Assembly: GCA_020809705.1 (NCBI GenBank)
Contig: CP085830.1
Coordinates: 5,022,001-5,086,000, forward strand
Direction of reading: 5' to 3'
Source of the DNA: Calonectria ilicicola
Lineage: Eukaryota; Ascomycota; Sordariomycetes; Hypocreales; Nectriaceae
DNA: 64,000 nt
Shown here: positions 1 to 11,850 of the stretch, piece by piece
Position numbering within the stretch: position 1 is the first letter of the stretch
Layout: every line of letters begins with the position of its first letter
Notes under the pieces: generated by a model
Databases searched by the model: none
What the model was told of the DNA's origin: nothing
The model's input: only the letters and a program-made list of their open reading frames with translations
Translations under genes and position numbers: made by a program

Positions 1-2384
1 AAGATCTGCAATATTTCGGCTCTGTAAACCCACAGTGCTGTCCGCAGTGAGTGATATATGTAATATTTTTAACTTTTATTTCAACGCATGAATCGTGTGA
101 CAGCTGTGAAGTCAGGGTATCTCGAAACACTATCTCGGGTCCAGCCGCGCGCTGTCCTAGAACGTCGTCATCCTGATTGGACTAATTACATGTCATAATT
201 TTCTTCCAGTCTACACCCACTTTAGTGCCATCACATGTGTGAGGAGCTCTCCGTTCACACCTAGAGTGTGGGTTGATGATTTCCCCATGTGGTAAGAGTG
301 CACGTCATTCGTAGTCCAAATACCTTGCAGTCACGTTTTGGCACCGTTACAGACAGGGGGAAATCCTGAGTTTGGATTGGTTCCAAGATTCTCCAGAGAC
401 TACCCTGGTGAACTGTATTGATGTCGCTTCGTATATAGTGGAGGGCCCCTGGCCAAAAGCCTGGGTTGTTAGCTTCCCCACCGGCCAATCAGGTGAGAAA
501 CCCACGCCAATGAACTCATGTGGTGCAATGGTTCGTGGAGGGGTATTCTGAAAATATGATTTGTGTGTCCAAATATGATTATCACTTTTGAGTCAGTTAC
601 CTGTCAAGGGTATCAAGATACTTATTGTCAGTTTTGCGTTAGGATGCCCTAGTGAAACTAGACCCAAAAAGAATAAGAAACAGAACAAATAGATGAACTA
701 AGAATCACCGGGCACTGACTTCCACATCGAGCGTCCTGTATCCGTGCTTCCCGGGGCATCCCTGATAAACTATATCTACGGCAGCCCAGGTCACGGATGC
801 GGCCGGCACCATGAAACGATCACCCTGTGAGGACGATCGTGATGGGCAATCCTTTACCATGATTGAACTTTCGGAAGGGCTCGCTCCGCGTAGTATCGAC
901 TGTGTCACATATCGATTTCCACCTCTCTTATGCCTCACTTTTGTTCCCAACTTCTTGGCCTAGCTTTCACGTTCACCCTCCACATTCCGAAGCCAGCTTT
1001 TCCTTTCAGAATGGGTCTAGGCTTAGCAACGTCACCGGCAAAGTCGGCCCGCCAGAGAAACTCTAACGCGAAAGCATGGATACCGTAGCGCGATATGCGC
1101 TAGTTACTGCCTTTTGGTTTGCTGTGCGAACTTGCCCAAATTTTGCTAGCTTGTGAGAGATTTTACAAAGCGCGATTGCTTCCGCCACTCACATTCTCTG
1201 CAGTACGGATCCGAAAATGACAACTTAGACCGCGCATTTGGGTTACACAGCGCGCCTTTCGCAAGACTGGTGACTCTCAGAGCCTCGAGCATCGTGTTTG
1301 CATGCCTTTTTCAGAGAGCCATAGGAATTTCTCCAGACTTTGATCAGTTTGCTTACCAATCACAACAGCCACCATGGGATTCTCGTGCCTTCTTCGGTAG
1401 TTGAAGAATCTTTTAGAGCCTAGGTCGCCAGTAGCCAAAGCAAAATACCGTGCCATTCGGTTAGCTTAGACTGACTGCATGCGAACTACCTGCATACTTC
1501 AAAACCCAACACTTGGCACCAAGGATAGGGCCCGGCCACAGCCCGAGGCTTCGGCACCGTCTGTGCGGGGTGAGAATGAGACGGCTCTGAGTAGTTAGGC
1601 TACAGCCCTACACCATAACAGTCGATGACATTTATCCAGAAAGTGGGTACCAAGTCCAAGACGCCCGCATAACAAGCAGAATCAACACCAAGAGTAATTC
1701 TCGTATCCATTGATCGGGGAATTTCCCCGCTATCAGCCCGATCTTTGTTTCAAGCCTGAAGCTATCGTGAGCCTGAGGTTCCACTCAGTTACACCGACTT
1801 TTCTTTTTAATCTTCTTCTGGCAACTTTTCCGCGACGATGGGCCGATTCCGCGACGAACGCTTACTCAAAGAAGAGAACCCATCACGCTAGTAAAATTTG
1901 CCAAGCACTTGGGTAAAGCTTCACAAAAAACGCTTATTGCAACATGCATATTTACTACTGTATCATTGGGTTAACAATTCACATTACTGTGATGGTTATT
2001 AATAATACACACTCATGTTTACTTGTTGAGAGTAAGATGTTTGAACAACTCTGTGAAATTATGGACTGACCCCACAAAAAGCCGAGGTGCTAACTTAACC
2101 AATTAATTGGTGGATTAAAACTGGAGTCAGAAGAATGAGGCTGGAAGAGCTAAAACAAGCTAAAAGAAAAAAAAGCTGGTAATGGCGTGTTGTACGCGGA
2201 GCGGTGCCCCCTGGCTTATTTCACAATGGTTAAATGAGCCAGGATGTTGGGCTCTGTAAGGCTCTTGACCATCTTTTACGAAAATCATCACCAATTCGAA
2301 TTTTTTGTCATTTTATTAATAGACGCCCCAAAAAGTTAAAATCCAGCTACGCTACTCATGCTTACAAGATAAGATAAGACTACA
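1..2384. other. Gene-free stretch
   Basis: I see no convincing coding region here. The open frames are short (under 100 codons), lack family signatures, and do not join through plausible GT-AG introns. No tRNA or transposon ends were recognised. A pair of tandem GATA-type sites (AGATAAGATAAG) lies near 2368-2379, just beyond the stop of the minus-strand gene that follows. Confidence 0.5.
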
Positions 2385-3531
2385 TCAGTCATGACCGTGG
2401 TGGACTACAGCAAGCCGAGTGAGTTGGCTGGCGAGCAAATACTCGTGAAAAAGTTGGTCTAAGCCCCCAACCATGTGGATAATTGCGACCTTCTTCAATG
2501 CAATCTTATCTTCTCCCCAACAAAGCTTCCCTCCAACCAGTTTGTGTTGTTTCTTGCCAGTCTTACTACCAGGTTGCGGCCAGAATTTTTCAACCTCGTA
2601 GAGAGATTGAGGTTGAAAGGTGCGATTGTTTTCACTCATCTAGACAAACTGTCGACCCGCGTAGGTGAAGCGCCGCGGGCCCCACTGAGTCTTTCGAAAC
2701 CGATCTGGCTCCTCCCTGATGGTTCGCGAAGATGGTGTGATAAATTCCATAGCCCGCCCAATATTTGCGGATTCATACTTGTCTGTAGTTGCTTGAACAC
2801 CTGCAATCTGGACCACAACGCAAGGATTTGTGAATTCGGTTGCTCGATGAAGCGTAGCCACATTCATTTGATACCGGGGCTTCTTGCGGACTTGTAGCAC
2901 GTAGAGGGTCTGACGGTCCTCCGTGGCCGTCTTCACCTTGAAATAATACAACCGACCAGCCATGAACATGTCTTCCAGATTATAATAGATGTGGTATGTA
3001 ACCGTAGGCAAAGTAGAGTCCAAACTAGGTGCAAAAAACGGCACTGGCGATTGTAACAAGTGTTGTATTGCTGGATTAATCTCAGCAGCTGGGTTAGTAG
3101 CCTTTTCGCTAGTATGCTTTGACAATAACAATTCTTCCTATATTATGAATCAGAAACTGAATTTCCTTTGTATTTCGAAACCAAAAGTCAGAACTTACAA
3201 GACCGATTTGCAAGGCTCCATTCGGACGCACAACTTGGAGTTCCTCTTGCAAGCTAACAGAGGTGGGTAACACAACGGCCAGTTTCTGTTGTTTTCCATC
3301 CAATATTGGCTTAATAATTTGTGTTCGCATGGAATGAAACTTGATCTGCTTTCTTGCTACTCTTTTCCTCTCACGGTCAAAGAAGCTGGCGTCATTCACA
3401 AGTTTTGTGAGCCCCGCGAGTGCATCGCGGTGGAGGTTGTATGCTTCTTGAAACTGGCCATGGTGCTCGGCATGGAACGCTGATTGACACAGCAAAATAA
3501 CCCTGGCGTCCTCTGAGTTTGCGGTATTCAT
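2385..3531 (-). CDS. MIT-domain-like protein, interrupted by one in-frame TAG
   Basis: The N-terminal 90 residues are helical and resemble an MIT (microtubule interacting and transport) domain: they contain HAEHHGQFQEAYNLHRDAL and a second Lys/Arg-rich helix. MIT domains usually bind ESCRT-III tails. Exon 1 (3531-3199, 111 codons) ends at a GTAAGT donor. A 61-bp intron (3198-3138) joins it in phase 0 to exon 2 from 3137, which runs open to a TAG at 2642-2640. The same frame then continues without a break for 84 more codons to 2385, including the conserved-looking YEVEKFWPQPGS. The TAG therefore looks like one nonsense change (for example from TGG or CAG) in a protein of about 361 residues. 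The rest resembles no family I can name; a tubby/scramblase-like beta fold is only a guess. As it stands the product would be about 276 aa. Confidence 0.55.
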
Positions 3532-3754
3532 GGTGAAAGAAACTTAGCATCAATTCGTCCCTTGACTAGGTCAACTTGGTTTGAGGGCTTGATCTGGGCA
3601 ACGACTCTTAATAGTGGCATCCCTCGGAGAGTGATTGGCCCGAGCTGACAGTGGAGGATAACAGGGGTTGTTGGGTCACATCTTCAAGATTATCGATAAC
3701 GATTCAAGGCTAGTCTGCTTTGGACCAAATCCCACCTCAGTTGAATGACGCTAC

Positions 3755-5167
3755 TTAATCACTGTCACTGCTACTGGAACTGGAGTCCGAACCTCCAGAG
3801 TGTTTCCCAAAGTTTGGTGGTGGGATGTACAATTTTGCCATTTGATGCCCGCCATTCGCCTTGCAAGTTCGGCCTCGATCCAGACAGCTCTGGCACATGT
3901 CCCAATCGCCCTTTTTGCAGATAGAGCAGTGGTAAAAGTCGCCTCGAATGAGCTGGTCACAGCCGTTGCAGAAATATTTCGGATAGACTTTGATGAGACG
4001 GTGTTTCCCACGGCCCTCGCACGAAACCCCTTGAGCAAGACAATCTCGACAAATATCGTAGTCGCCACCATCACATTTGGTGCAATGGGCGTAGGGCCCA
4101 AAAATAGTTTGGTCACAAATGTTGCATGTCAGATTCAACTCCATAGCAGGGTAGGACTGGAAGTCAGCAAAGTCAGCCGGTGTGCGGCCGTGGCGCTTCT
4201 TTTTCTTGCGTTTATCTAGAAAGCAGGCTTGTCAGCAAAGAGAGTTCACTCTTCCTCCATGTTGGATCGCTGCACTTACCGAGAGTATCGTGAATGAAGT
4301 AGCCCGCCACGCCACCAGCAACAAAGCCTCCGGCAGCTGCCAGCGCAGTGTGAGAGGATGATTTCTTTTCTTCATTGCCTGCACCTGGTAGCGACATTTG
4401 GGAGTTCACCCCAGTGATAGCCTGGTGTGTGCCATATGGGCCTTGGCCTTCATTTCCACGTTGCGCGTTCACACCAAGATATTCGGGCATCGTCGGTAGT
4501 GGTTGAGAATTAGCGGGAGGCTCCCAAGCACTTCTGCCTGTTGTCTCAACGTAGTACCAGCGTCGGTCGGCGCCAGACCAATACGGGATCCACCGAGGTG
4601 GTGTTGGTCCTGGAGCAGAAGATCCATGTGATCCGCCGGTATATGGCACGGGAGGCCCAGACGATGGGTGACCGTATGAGCCTCCGGAAGGACTGGGACT
4701 TGACGCTGGGTTCTGAGGGCTGTGATGATATGTGGTGTGTGTAGGAGGCGAGGTTGGCGGTGATAGCTGCTGTTGCAAATGCTGTGTGGGGTTATAACCT
4801 AGTCCTCCTTGGCCCTGCATTGGCTGCTGTCCCTGATTTTGGTATCCATATTCAAACGATGTTTGACTGCCAGCGGGCCATTTATTATGTTGGGCCCCAT
4901 AGTGAGTTCCTTCAGCACCATGATACTGGTTCGGGTACGGGTTGTTTGTTTGAGACTGTTGATCATAGCCGTAAGTCTGCGGCGGCGCAGAATACCCCTG
5001 GTTATTGACAGCTGCAAGAATTTTTAGCAAAACAGGATTGAACTAGTCGTACGCTTGAGACTTTTGTCTGTCTTACCTCCACCCTGAGTGGCTTGTTGTT
5101 GCTCTTGCAACCGCTCACCAAGATTAAGTCCTTCAAACTCCTTCTTGAATTTATTCAAGAAAGACAT
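3755..5167 (-). CDS. WW domain plus tandem ZZ zinc-finger protein
   Basis: Three exons (5167-5077, 5011-4280, 4215-3755) join cleanly through introns with GTAAGA/GTAAGT donors and CAG/TAG acceptors, giving 427 aa. An amphipathic N-terminus (MSFLNKFKKEFEGLNLGERL) is followed by a long Gln/Pro/Gly/Ser-rich low-complexity region. A WW domain lies at about residues 168-197 (PPRWIPYW...WYYVETTGRSAWEPP). Next is a Gly-rich hydrophobic stretch near 250-270 (GGFVAGGVAGYFIHD), a basic patch (DKRKKKKRH), and two ZZ-type zinc fingers from about residue 303 (CNICD...CTKC...CRDC and CNGC...CSIC...CQSC). The tail is Ser/Asp repeats. WW domains bind Pro-rich ligands and ZZ fingers bind peptides, so this is probably an adaptor. 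The partner is unknown. Exon 1 is the only N-terminus that keeps frame. Confidence 0.85.
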
Positions 5168-5768
5168 GTTAGATGTTTTACTTTGGGTTTCGATGAGTTT
5201 TAAGAATTGTAAGAAGCCATTTGTGAAACCGGCGTGCGAGGTCTGGAATAAATACTGATTTGGGCATTGCATAACGGATGTCATAATGGGGCTGAACACG
5301 TCAGCTGACATCTTTCTCTGCCAGGTCCACTAGTGATCGGCCGTGGCGTCCCAAAGTCCCAAAAGATTGCTAATTTTAATCTTAGGTCAGACAGCGACGT
5401 GATAATTGGTTGCAGAGAAACGCCGGCAAGGACTACTGGGTACTAATCCACATGCCGACCAACAGGACAGCAGTTGATTGAAACATTGAATAGTCTTGGG
5501 GTGCACCTGTAACTCTAGTATTGAAAATCTGCCCGATAAGGCTAAGGTGATGTCTATTGGCCTAAATGTGACATAAAATGGTTGCGGCGATGGCGTCAAA
5601 GTGGCTGCACTACTCCAAGCCACAAAGCATCAAACTTTGTAGCATGCGACGAAAGGAGTTCAATCCTCTCTGCCTCAGGAATTAATCTAGTGCTCATCTC
5701 GGTAGTACATTCCGATTCTCAACCCCTCAGTCCTCTCAACTCGCCCTCAGCTTGAATCACCAGAGATA
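5168..5768. promoter_or_regulatory. Divergent intergenic region
   Basis: About 600 bp lie between the start of the WW-ZZ gene (minus) and the rhodopsin-fold gene (plus). It presumably carries both promoters. I see no clear coding potential or named operator. Confidence 0.4.
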
Positions 5769-7094
5769 ATGAGCTTGCGCCACTCCCGCACTCACGACCT
5801 GTGGGCGCGTTTCAAAATACCCAGAGATGCACAGTCAAGCCTGGTGGGCATTTCACCAGGCCCGGAGGTGACATTGGTACGGTTTCATCCCCTACGAACT
5901 GGATTAATTCCTTATCCATATTGCAGGTTTTGGGCTGGGCCTTGATTCTTGTCGCTACTATGGTCGTAAGCGCTCGACTCTACCTCCGATTAAGGATCCA
6001 ACGCCGCAGATTGATGAGTAGCGATGTTTTAATGGTCTCGGCATGGCTTTTTGCTATTGCCGTTACGTGTTTTACCATCAGGTACAATCAACTTGGCATT
6101 CTTAATCCCGAGGTGAAAACCACCTTGATCGGCTTTCGAGGAAATGCGGATGACATCCGAGGACTACTAAAGGTATTTATCTAATTACCAATTGGAAACA
6201 CAATAATAGATAAGAAGACTGGAATCTAATCATCTTTTCTAGTTATTATGGATGGCAAACCTTCCATTTCTTACCGCTCTTTACCTGAGCAAAGCAGCGA
6301 TGCTGGACATGTATGCACAAATATTTCCCCACTTCATGGTAAAGCGAAGGATCATGCTGTGGGTTGTAATTGTGTTTGTTGGCTTGTCTTTTTTATCCAG
6401 TCTCTTGCTCACATTTTGCATATGTGTCCCTATTCGGAGTCACTGGTAAGCCCACTCTCTTCAATACAACCAGCACACGACCAAAGAATATTGATCGTCA
6501 GTCAGGGATCTAGATTCAAGCGACGCATCATGCCCACCCATACAGGGTAAAATCTACTTCAAAGTTACTTGGAGCCTTCATTTTATCAGCGATATCCTGG
6601 GTAGGTTGAGAGTCTAGCCATCTTTTTGAAGAGCTAATGCTAATGGTTCTAGTCTTCATTTTGCCTTGGTTCATCGTTCCTCAATTGAATCTTAGACCCG
6701 CGCTCAAACTTGGTGTATATGGCACATTCCTATTAGGCACTATTAATATCGCCATTTGCATTGTTCGATGTGTTGCAATTCTCGAAAACACGAGCTCCAA
6801 CGGCATCATGCCTTTAAATGTCGTTAGTAAGTTATGATTGCAGCCAACAAGCCCCCTTAAAAACATCAACCATCGTTAACCGATGACTTAGTTCTATTCT
6901 CACTCCTGGAGTGCAACTCCGGAGTTATTATTGCCTGCTTGCCATCATTACGGCCATATTTTAGCAACAAAAGTCCAGAATCTACTCATGTCTCAACTGA
7001 ACAAGCGGTGGGAACAAATTCTCACATAAATGAAGGTAATTGGCGTCGCACGAGTGACCTTTCAGACACGATAATACTTGCTCGACCGTCGTAG
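5769..7094 (+). CDS. Fungal rhodopsin-fold (Pth11-like) seven-helix membrane protein
   Basis: Six exons: 5769-5876, 5927-6172, 6243-6445, 6506-6600, 6653-6826 and 6892-7094, about 342 aa. All introns are 50-70 bp with GT-AG ends and keep frame. Seven hydrophobic helices are visible: VLGWALILVATMVVSARL, the DVLMVSAWLFAIAV segment, a third beginning PFLTALYLSKAAMLDMY, IMLWVVIVFVGLSFLSSLLL, DILVFILPWFIVPQL, GVYGTFLLGTINIAICIV and SGVIIACLPSLRPYF. The loop with SCPPIQGK and the helix-7 pattern ECNSGVIIACLPSLRP are typical of the fungal integral membrane (rhodopsin-fold) family, whose ligands are mostly unknown. The short C-terminal tail is Ser/Thr-rich. The start at 5769 needs a 50-bp first intron (5877-5926); without it the frame has no ATG, only GTG at 5801. 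Confidence 0.82.
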
Positions 7095-7354
7095 TGGCAT
7101 GGACAAAGATTAATAATCAATCACTCACGTTGCAATTTAATTCTTGTCGCAGTCATCGCTTCTTCACATGATCATGCAGACATGGTGTTATTAGTGTGGG
7201 GCAGCTAACTGAACGCGCTTAATGCGATTGCGTAAGCCTCTTGATTCTGAAGACGTCCTGCGGAGACGTTGGGAGATATCGCCAAGGCCACCAGGAACCA
7301 AAACAAACATCATCACTATATTCACCACGAAGGAAAGAATAAGATTTTTGCACA

Positions 7355-8816
7355 ATGGAATCTTCTGTGCCAGAGTTTGCATATCTAGAGGGAGACCATA
7401 CGTCATTTTCATCCAGACCAGAACAAATCATCAAACCCCACAATCCCCCCAACCGCGCCTTCATCCTGGACCTACCAGACGAAATTTTGCACCAGATTCT
7501 GGAGCTTTCATGTTTCGAAGATGGCAGTACAGCATACCTTTATTTCGATACACCTTACAGTTGCGAGCTCCCTTTTTCTCTGGCAAATGTCTGCAAGCGA
7601 TTCTACTACAACATGACTCCGCTACTCTATCGTCATCTTACTATCCAGATGCATGGTGACATGGACGCTGTGAATGATGAGTCAAAACCGTTGCGGCTGC
7701 TTCACAGAACACTACAAGAAAAGCCTGGTCTCGGCCGCCATTGTCAAGAGCTGTGGGTCGTTATTCGCGAATTCCGCTCTGGTGAAATGCTTTCTATTGA
7801 TGACTTTGCTATGGCTGCCAATATAACACGGAATTTTGTCAATCTCAAAAACTTCTTGGTCAATGGTGGCTTTGAAGAAGAGGTCAGGTCAGATACCTGG
7901 AAATTTATTCGATTGGCTTTATTGCAGATGCCATCCATCCAGAATCTACACCTGGGCTCTTACGGAAAGTCTGGCCCTGATCTGTGTTCAGTCGTGCGAT
8001 ATGTACAGTCCGAATCACTAAGAACATTTGAAATCAACGGAACTTCGTCCGTATATGATGATTTAGAGTTGTGGAAGGTGTGTTCATTACACGCACCAGG
8101 CCACACGGTACTAATTCCTCATCTAGAATTTCCCCCCTACTACAATTCAACGGCTCTCAATATCTAGCTATGAAGAATCTCCAGATGCCATGCTTTTTCT
8201 GCTCCGCTGGACTACAAGTTTAACGGAATTTCGTTTCGAGAACCACTACAGAAATCCTCACTATATGGACTGGTCAACATTTCGTGCTGTGCTATCCAGT
8301 CACAAGGATTCTCTCGTATCATTGCATATCGGATACCTATCTCAACAAGTACGAGGGATCATGCTTGATATATCGGATTTTACCGCACTAGAGAATTTGA
8401 CGCTATCAGCATATCAATGGAGAGACACTCTGACGGAAGCGCCTCGTGATGCACATCTACTTTTACCCCCGAAACTAAAGCGTTTCACGTGGGACTTCAA
8501 AATAGATGATGTTCATTCGGCTAGCTATGGTGATTTTGGGGAACCTCAAGAAAAATGGTTGAGATGCTTTGCTAAATCAGCGATGACCAAGAAATCCGCG
8601 TTACGGGAGGTGCATATCCGCTTTTGTCCGGAGACACCCACGGAAGCACGTGAATCTATGGAGTATCCCTGGGATCGGATCGAAAGATTGAAGGATGAAT
8701 TTGCGTCGAAATGTATCTCATTTACATATACAACGCCGACTATTTCAAAAGAAGACTGGTTAAGTCGGCTGAGGAATCCGCCAGATAGTGTTTCCCACTT
8801 GTCTCGAGGTCAATAA
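7355..8816 (+). CDS. F-box-like / leucine-rich protein
   Basis: Exon 1 is 7355-8077 (241 codons). A 49-bp intron (8078-8126, GTGTGT donor, TCTAG acceptor) leads in phase 0 to exon 2, 8127-8816. The product is 470 aa. An F-box-like motif sits near residues 36-80 (FILDLPDEILHQILELS ... LANVCKRFYYNMTPLLYRHL). Leucine-rich segments follow, including RLSISSYEESPDAMLFLLRW across the exon 2 start and TALENLTLSAYQW. F-box proteins join SCF ubiquitin ligases through Skp1 and recruit substrates; the target cannot be told here. Without the intron the first frame stops at 8167 and loses the alignment-like repeat pattern, so the intron is well supported. Confidence 0.8.
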
Positions 8817-9290
8817 AATCTTCAAAATTTGTCAAAAACGCTTGCCGTAATCGTGATCTGTCGGAGATGCAAGGTCGAGACGGGTGATATTTGATCCAGT
8901 ATTTGTCGCGCAAATTACCAGCCTTGGATTCCAATATATCCGCAGTCTCCTTTGGAGACTCAAGTAATGGATGGATCGCGTCTTGCGTAATTTATATATA
9001 GGTACAGCCCCCAATAATCGGGTTTTCTTTCCTGACCGAATCCGAAAGCGAAATACCGTTAATCTTAATCATGCTACGTCACAATTTAGCGGTGTAATTT
9101 GTTCAGTCATTTTCTTGGACGCAACTTCAACGAACGCATATCATCCATCCGCGCAAAAAGACGAGAATGGAATGGAGCATCTCAATCGAGTCAATTCCGT
9201 GGAAAGTGTAAAGCCCCACTCCCAAGACGACTCCAGCCAAATGAAGCAGGGATACAAGCAGTCGGAACAGCACAGACAAAGGGAGGGCCA
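8817..9290. other. Intergenic region, nothing recognised
   Basis: A TATA-like run (TTTATATATAGG) lies near 8990-9001. Short open frames here have no recognisable content. Confidence 0.35.
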
Positions 9291-9656
9291 ATGAAAGGCG
9301 AATTTTTGAATACGCGGTGGGTACCAATTTTACGATGGCTGCTCATTCCATTGACATCTATTGGCTGTTGGCGTGCTTTTACGCGTATAGAACCGGTTTA
9401 CGAGCAGTGCCACCATATCTCGTCATCTTCAGGCTTTTTCTGTACTAATGCGAAAGTTTGTGATGGCGTTACGCAATGGATGGCGATACACGGCCAGTTT
9501 TGGGTAGGGCAAGACTTAGGTTTGTCGTTTCCAGAGATTGATGCCTGGTTAAACACGGAGGAGGTTGATGATAGACACCTGGCATTGCGACTAGAAAATA
9601 GCGTTTTCTTCATCCTTGAAGGATGTCTTCGTGCTGCAAGATTGGCAGGGGTTTGA
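9291..9656 (+). CDS. Small hypothetical protein with N-terminal hydrophobic segment
   Basis: An uninterrupted frame from ATG 9291 gives about 121 aa. Residues 9-27 (RWVPILRWLLIPLTSIGCW) could be a signal anchor, followed by a Cys cluster (EQCHHISSSSGFFCTNAKVC). The frame is open upstream to 9099, but that part looks random. I do not recognise a family. It could be chance coding, since it ends about 290 bp before the P450 start. Confidence 0.25.
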   Translation: MKGEFLNTRWVPILRWLLIPLTSIGCWRAFTRIEPVYEQCHHISSSSGFFCTNAKVCDGVTQWMAIHGQFWVGQDLGLSFPEIDAWLNTEEVDDRHLALRLENSVFFILEGCLRAARLAGV

Positions 9657-9947
9657 CGCAACAGCCGTGCCGTCTACCCATGGCCGACACTTTATATTCT
9701 AGCCGCAAGAACACATGCATGACACGCATGCGCTTTTTCGGAGTCATTTTCGGGTCCGCGACTCCGCTAATATCTTTTCACGGTGCTGCCCGACCTTATA
9801 TCCGATAAATACTGCAAGCAATCGTGATATAAGAATCCGAGTAAAGCCTTGTTGCGTGTTCTGATTGAGCAAAATCATTCCTCAGTCTTGTTGGGGTTCT
9901 TACGCGATTTTGGAGGTCGCTTCCTCATTTCTCGGCAAACCTTCAAT

Positions 9948-11623
9948 ATGCCGCTCTTCGTGTTCAATTTCTCTTTAGTCGGTGCCATTGGCATCTTGAC
10001 TGCAAACGTAAGTGTTCTTTCAACCAAATTTCATTATAAAGAACAGATATTGACGTAAAATGCGCAGATAATCATCTATGTGGCGTATAATTTCATCTAC
10101 AATGTTTGGTTTCACCCGCTACGACGCTTTCCAGGCCCATTTTGGTGGCGCGCTTCGAGGATTCCATTTTGTCGCGAGCTCATCAAAGGCACCTTATCCT
10201 TCCGCGTTCTAGACCTCCACGAGAAATATGGAAGTGTAGTTCGCATCGCTCCGAATGAACTCTCCTTTTCTGATACTGCGGCTTGGAAAGACATCCATGG
10301 TCATCGTTCTCATGGAGAGCCCACTCTTGACAAATGGAACCCCTTTTATCGACCCGTCGAGCCCATGCCCACCAATATCATCAACAGCTCACGAGAAGAA
10401 CATTCGATTCTTCGCCGGCAGTTTTCTCATGGGTTTAGCGATCGCAGTCTGCGAGAACAAGAGCCACTGATTACAAAATACATCGATTTGTTCATCAAGC
10501 GAATGCACGAGCAAAGCAACGAAGGAAAAAGCCCCGTGGACGTATGTTCATGGTTCAATTACCTCACTTTTGACATCATCGGCGATCTTGTTTTTGGCGA
10601 ACCTTTTGGATGTCTTGATGAATCGGGCTACCACCCTTGGGTCAAGGCCATTTTCCAAACGGGTTATGTTGGGGTTTTCATACACACAGCATCGCACTAC
10701 CCATTTATCAAGAATATTCTCATGTCTCTCGTCCCCAAAAGTGCCATGAAGGAGAGGGATAGCCATGTGGAATTCACAAAGGCTAAACTGAAACGTCGAA
10801 TGGCACTGGATCAGCCTCGCCCCGATTTGATTTCAGGCCTGCTCAAAACCAATCTAGACCTTACAAGGCTGGAAGCCAACGCCAGTATCATGATTATGGC
10901 AGGCTCAGAGACCACGGCAACCCTTCTATCGGGTGCCCTCTACTACCTAATGACCTATCCTGAAACTTTGAAGACTCTCACCGAGGAAGTCCGGTCCGCC
11001 TTTAAGAGTGAAGATGAAATTAATTTTAAATCTACGAACAATCTAGAATATTTGTCGGGGTGCTTAAATGAAGCTCTGCGTCTGTATCCTCCGGTTCCGA
11101 ATGGCCTCCCTCGAGTAGTGCCGTCTGGAGGCGCTACCATTGCAGGGCACCAAATCCCACAAAATGTGAGTGGACCTCAGGCCATTGCCAAAGAATAGAC
11201 ATCAGAGCGTTTTATTAACATTTTCAACCTGATTTCAGTCGGTGGTTGCTGTTCACCAATGGGCCATGTACCACACAGACAAGCATTTTAAACAACCATT
11301 TGATTTCTGCCCTACAAGATGGTTAGGTGACGATGAGAGTTTTAAGGATGACCATCTTGATGCGTTGCAGCCATTCCATCTAGGCCCACGAAACTGTATC
11401 GGGCGAAAGTAAGTCCCCTGCTCCTACACGCATGGTTTTTCGACGAGTATTCTGACGCATATTTAGTCTTGCGTATGTAGAGATGCGTGTCATCATAGCA
11501 CGGCTCTTGTGGAATTTTGATGTCCGGATTGCGGAAGAAAGCCAAAATTGGATTGATCAAAAGATCTTCCTATTTTGGGAGAAAGGACCACTTAATGCCT
11601 ACTTGGTTCCAGTCCGTAGATAA
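9948..11623 (+). CDS. Cytochrome P450 monooxygenase (isotrichodermin hydroxylase-like class)
   Basis: Four exons (9948-10007, 10068-11165, 11239-11408, 11467-11623) give 494 aa, a usual P450 length. It has an N-terminal membrane anchor (MPLFVFNFSLVGAIGILTAN then IIIYVAYNFIYNVWFHPL) and the hinge RRFPGPF. The oxygen-binding helix I motif is MAGSETTATLLSG, the ExxR is EALRLYPP, and the heme-binding loop is FHLGPRNCIGR with the cysteine ligand intact. The PNELSF and QFSHGFSDRSLREQE segments are typical of the fungal CYP group around isotrichodermin C-15 hydroxylase. The substrate is unknown. No biosynthetic backbone enzyme is adjacent; the neighbours are an F-box gene and a small ORF. No break is seen, so the gene appears functional. 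Confidence 0.93.
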
Positions 11624-11850
11624 CGACAGTCTCGCATAGTGCTCGTATCCTTTAGAGTAGAATGTTCTATTTCGTGTTCAATTGTGAAAAAAAGAAGAAA
11701 AATTTTCATTTTAGATCGTCTTGCTCTGCGGTTTTCAGCATACAATAATAGGCTATTTTATCAGCATCTTCAAAAAGAATGAAATTGATATGAAAGAATT
11801 CCCAAGATTCATTCTGTTGCGTATTAAATCGACAGTTGCCCCGTAAAACC

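Noticed and set aside
2368..2379. Tandem GATA sites after the MIT-like gene as a promoter
   Set aside because: They lie downstream of the minus-strand gene with no plus-strand gene nearby; probably chance.
8078..8167. C-terminus of the first F-box frame ending at 8167
   Set aside because: Retaining this segment loses the continuation in the other frame; a 49-bp intron explains both.
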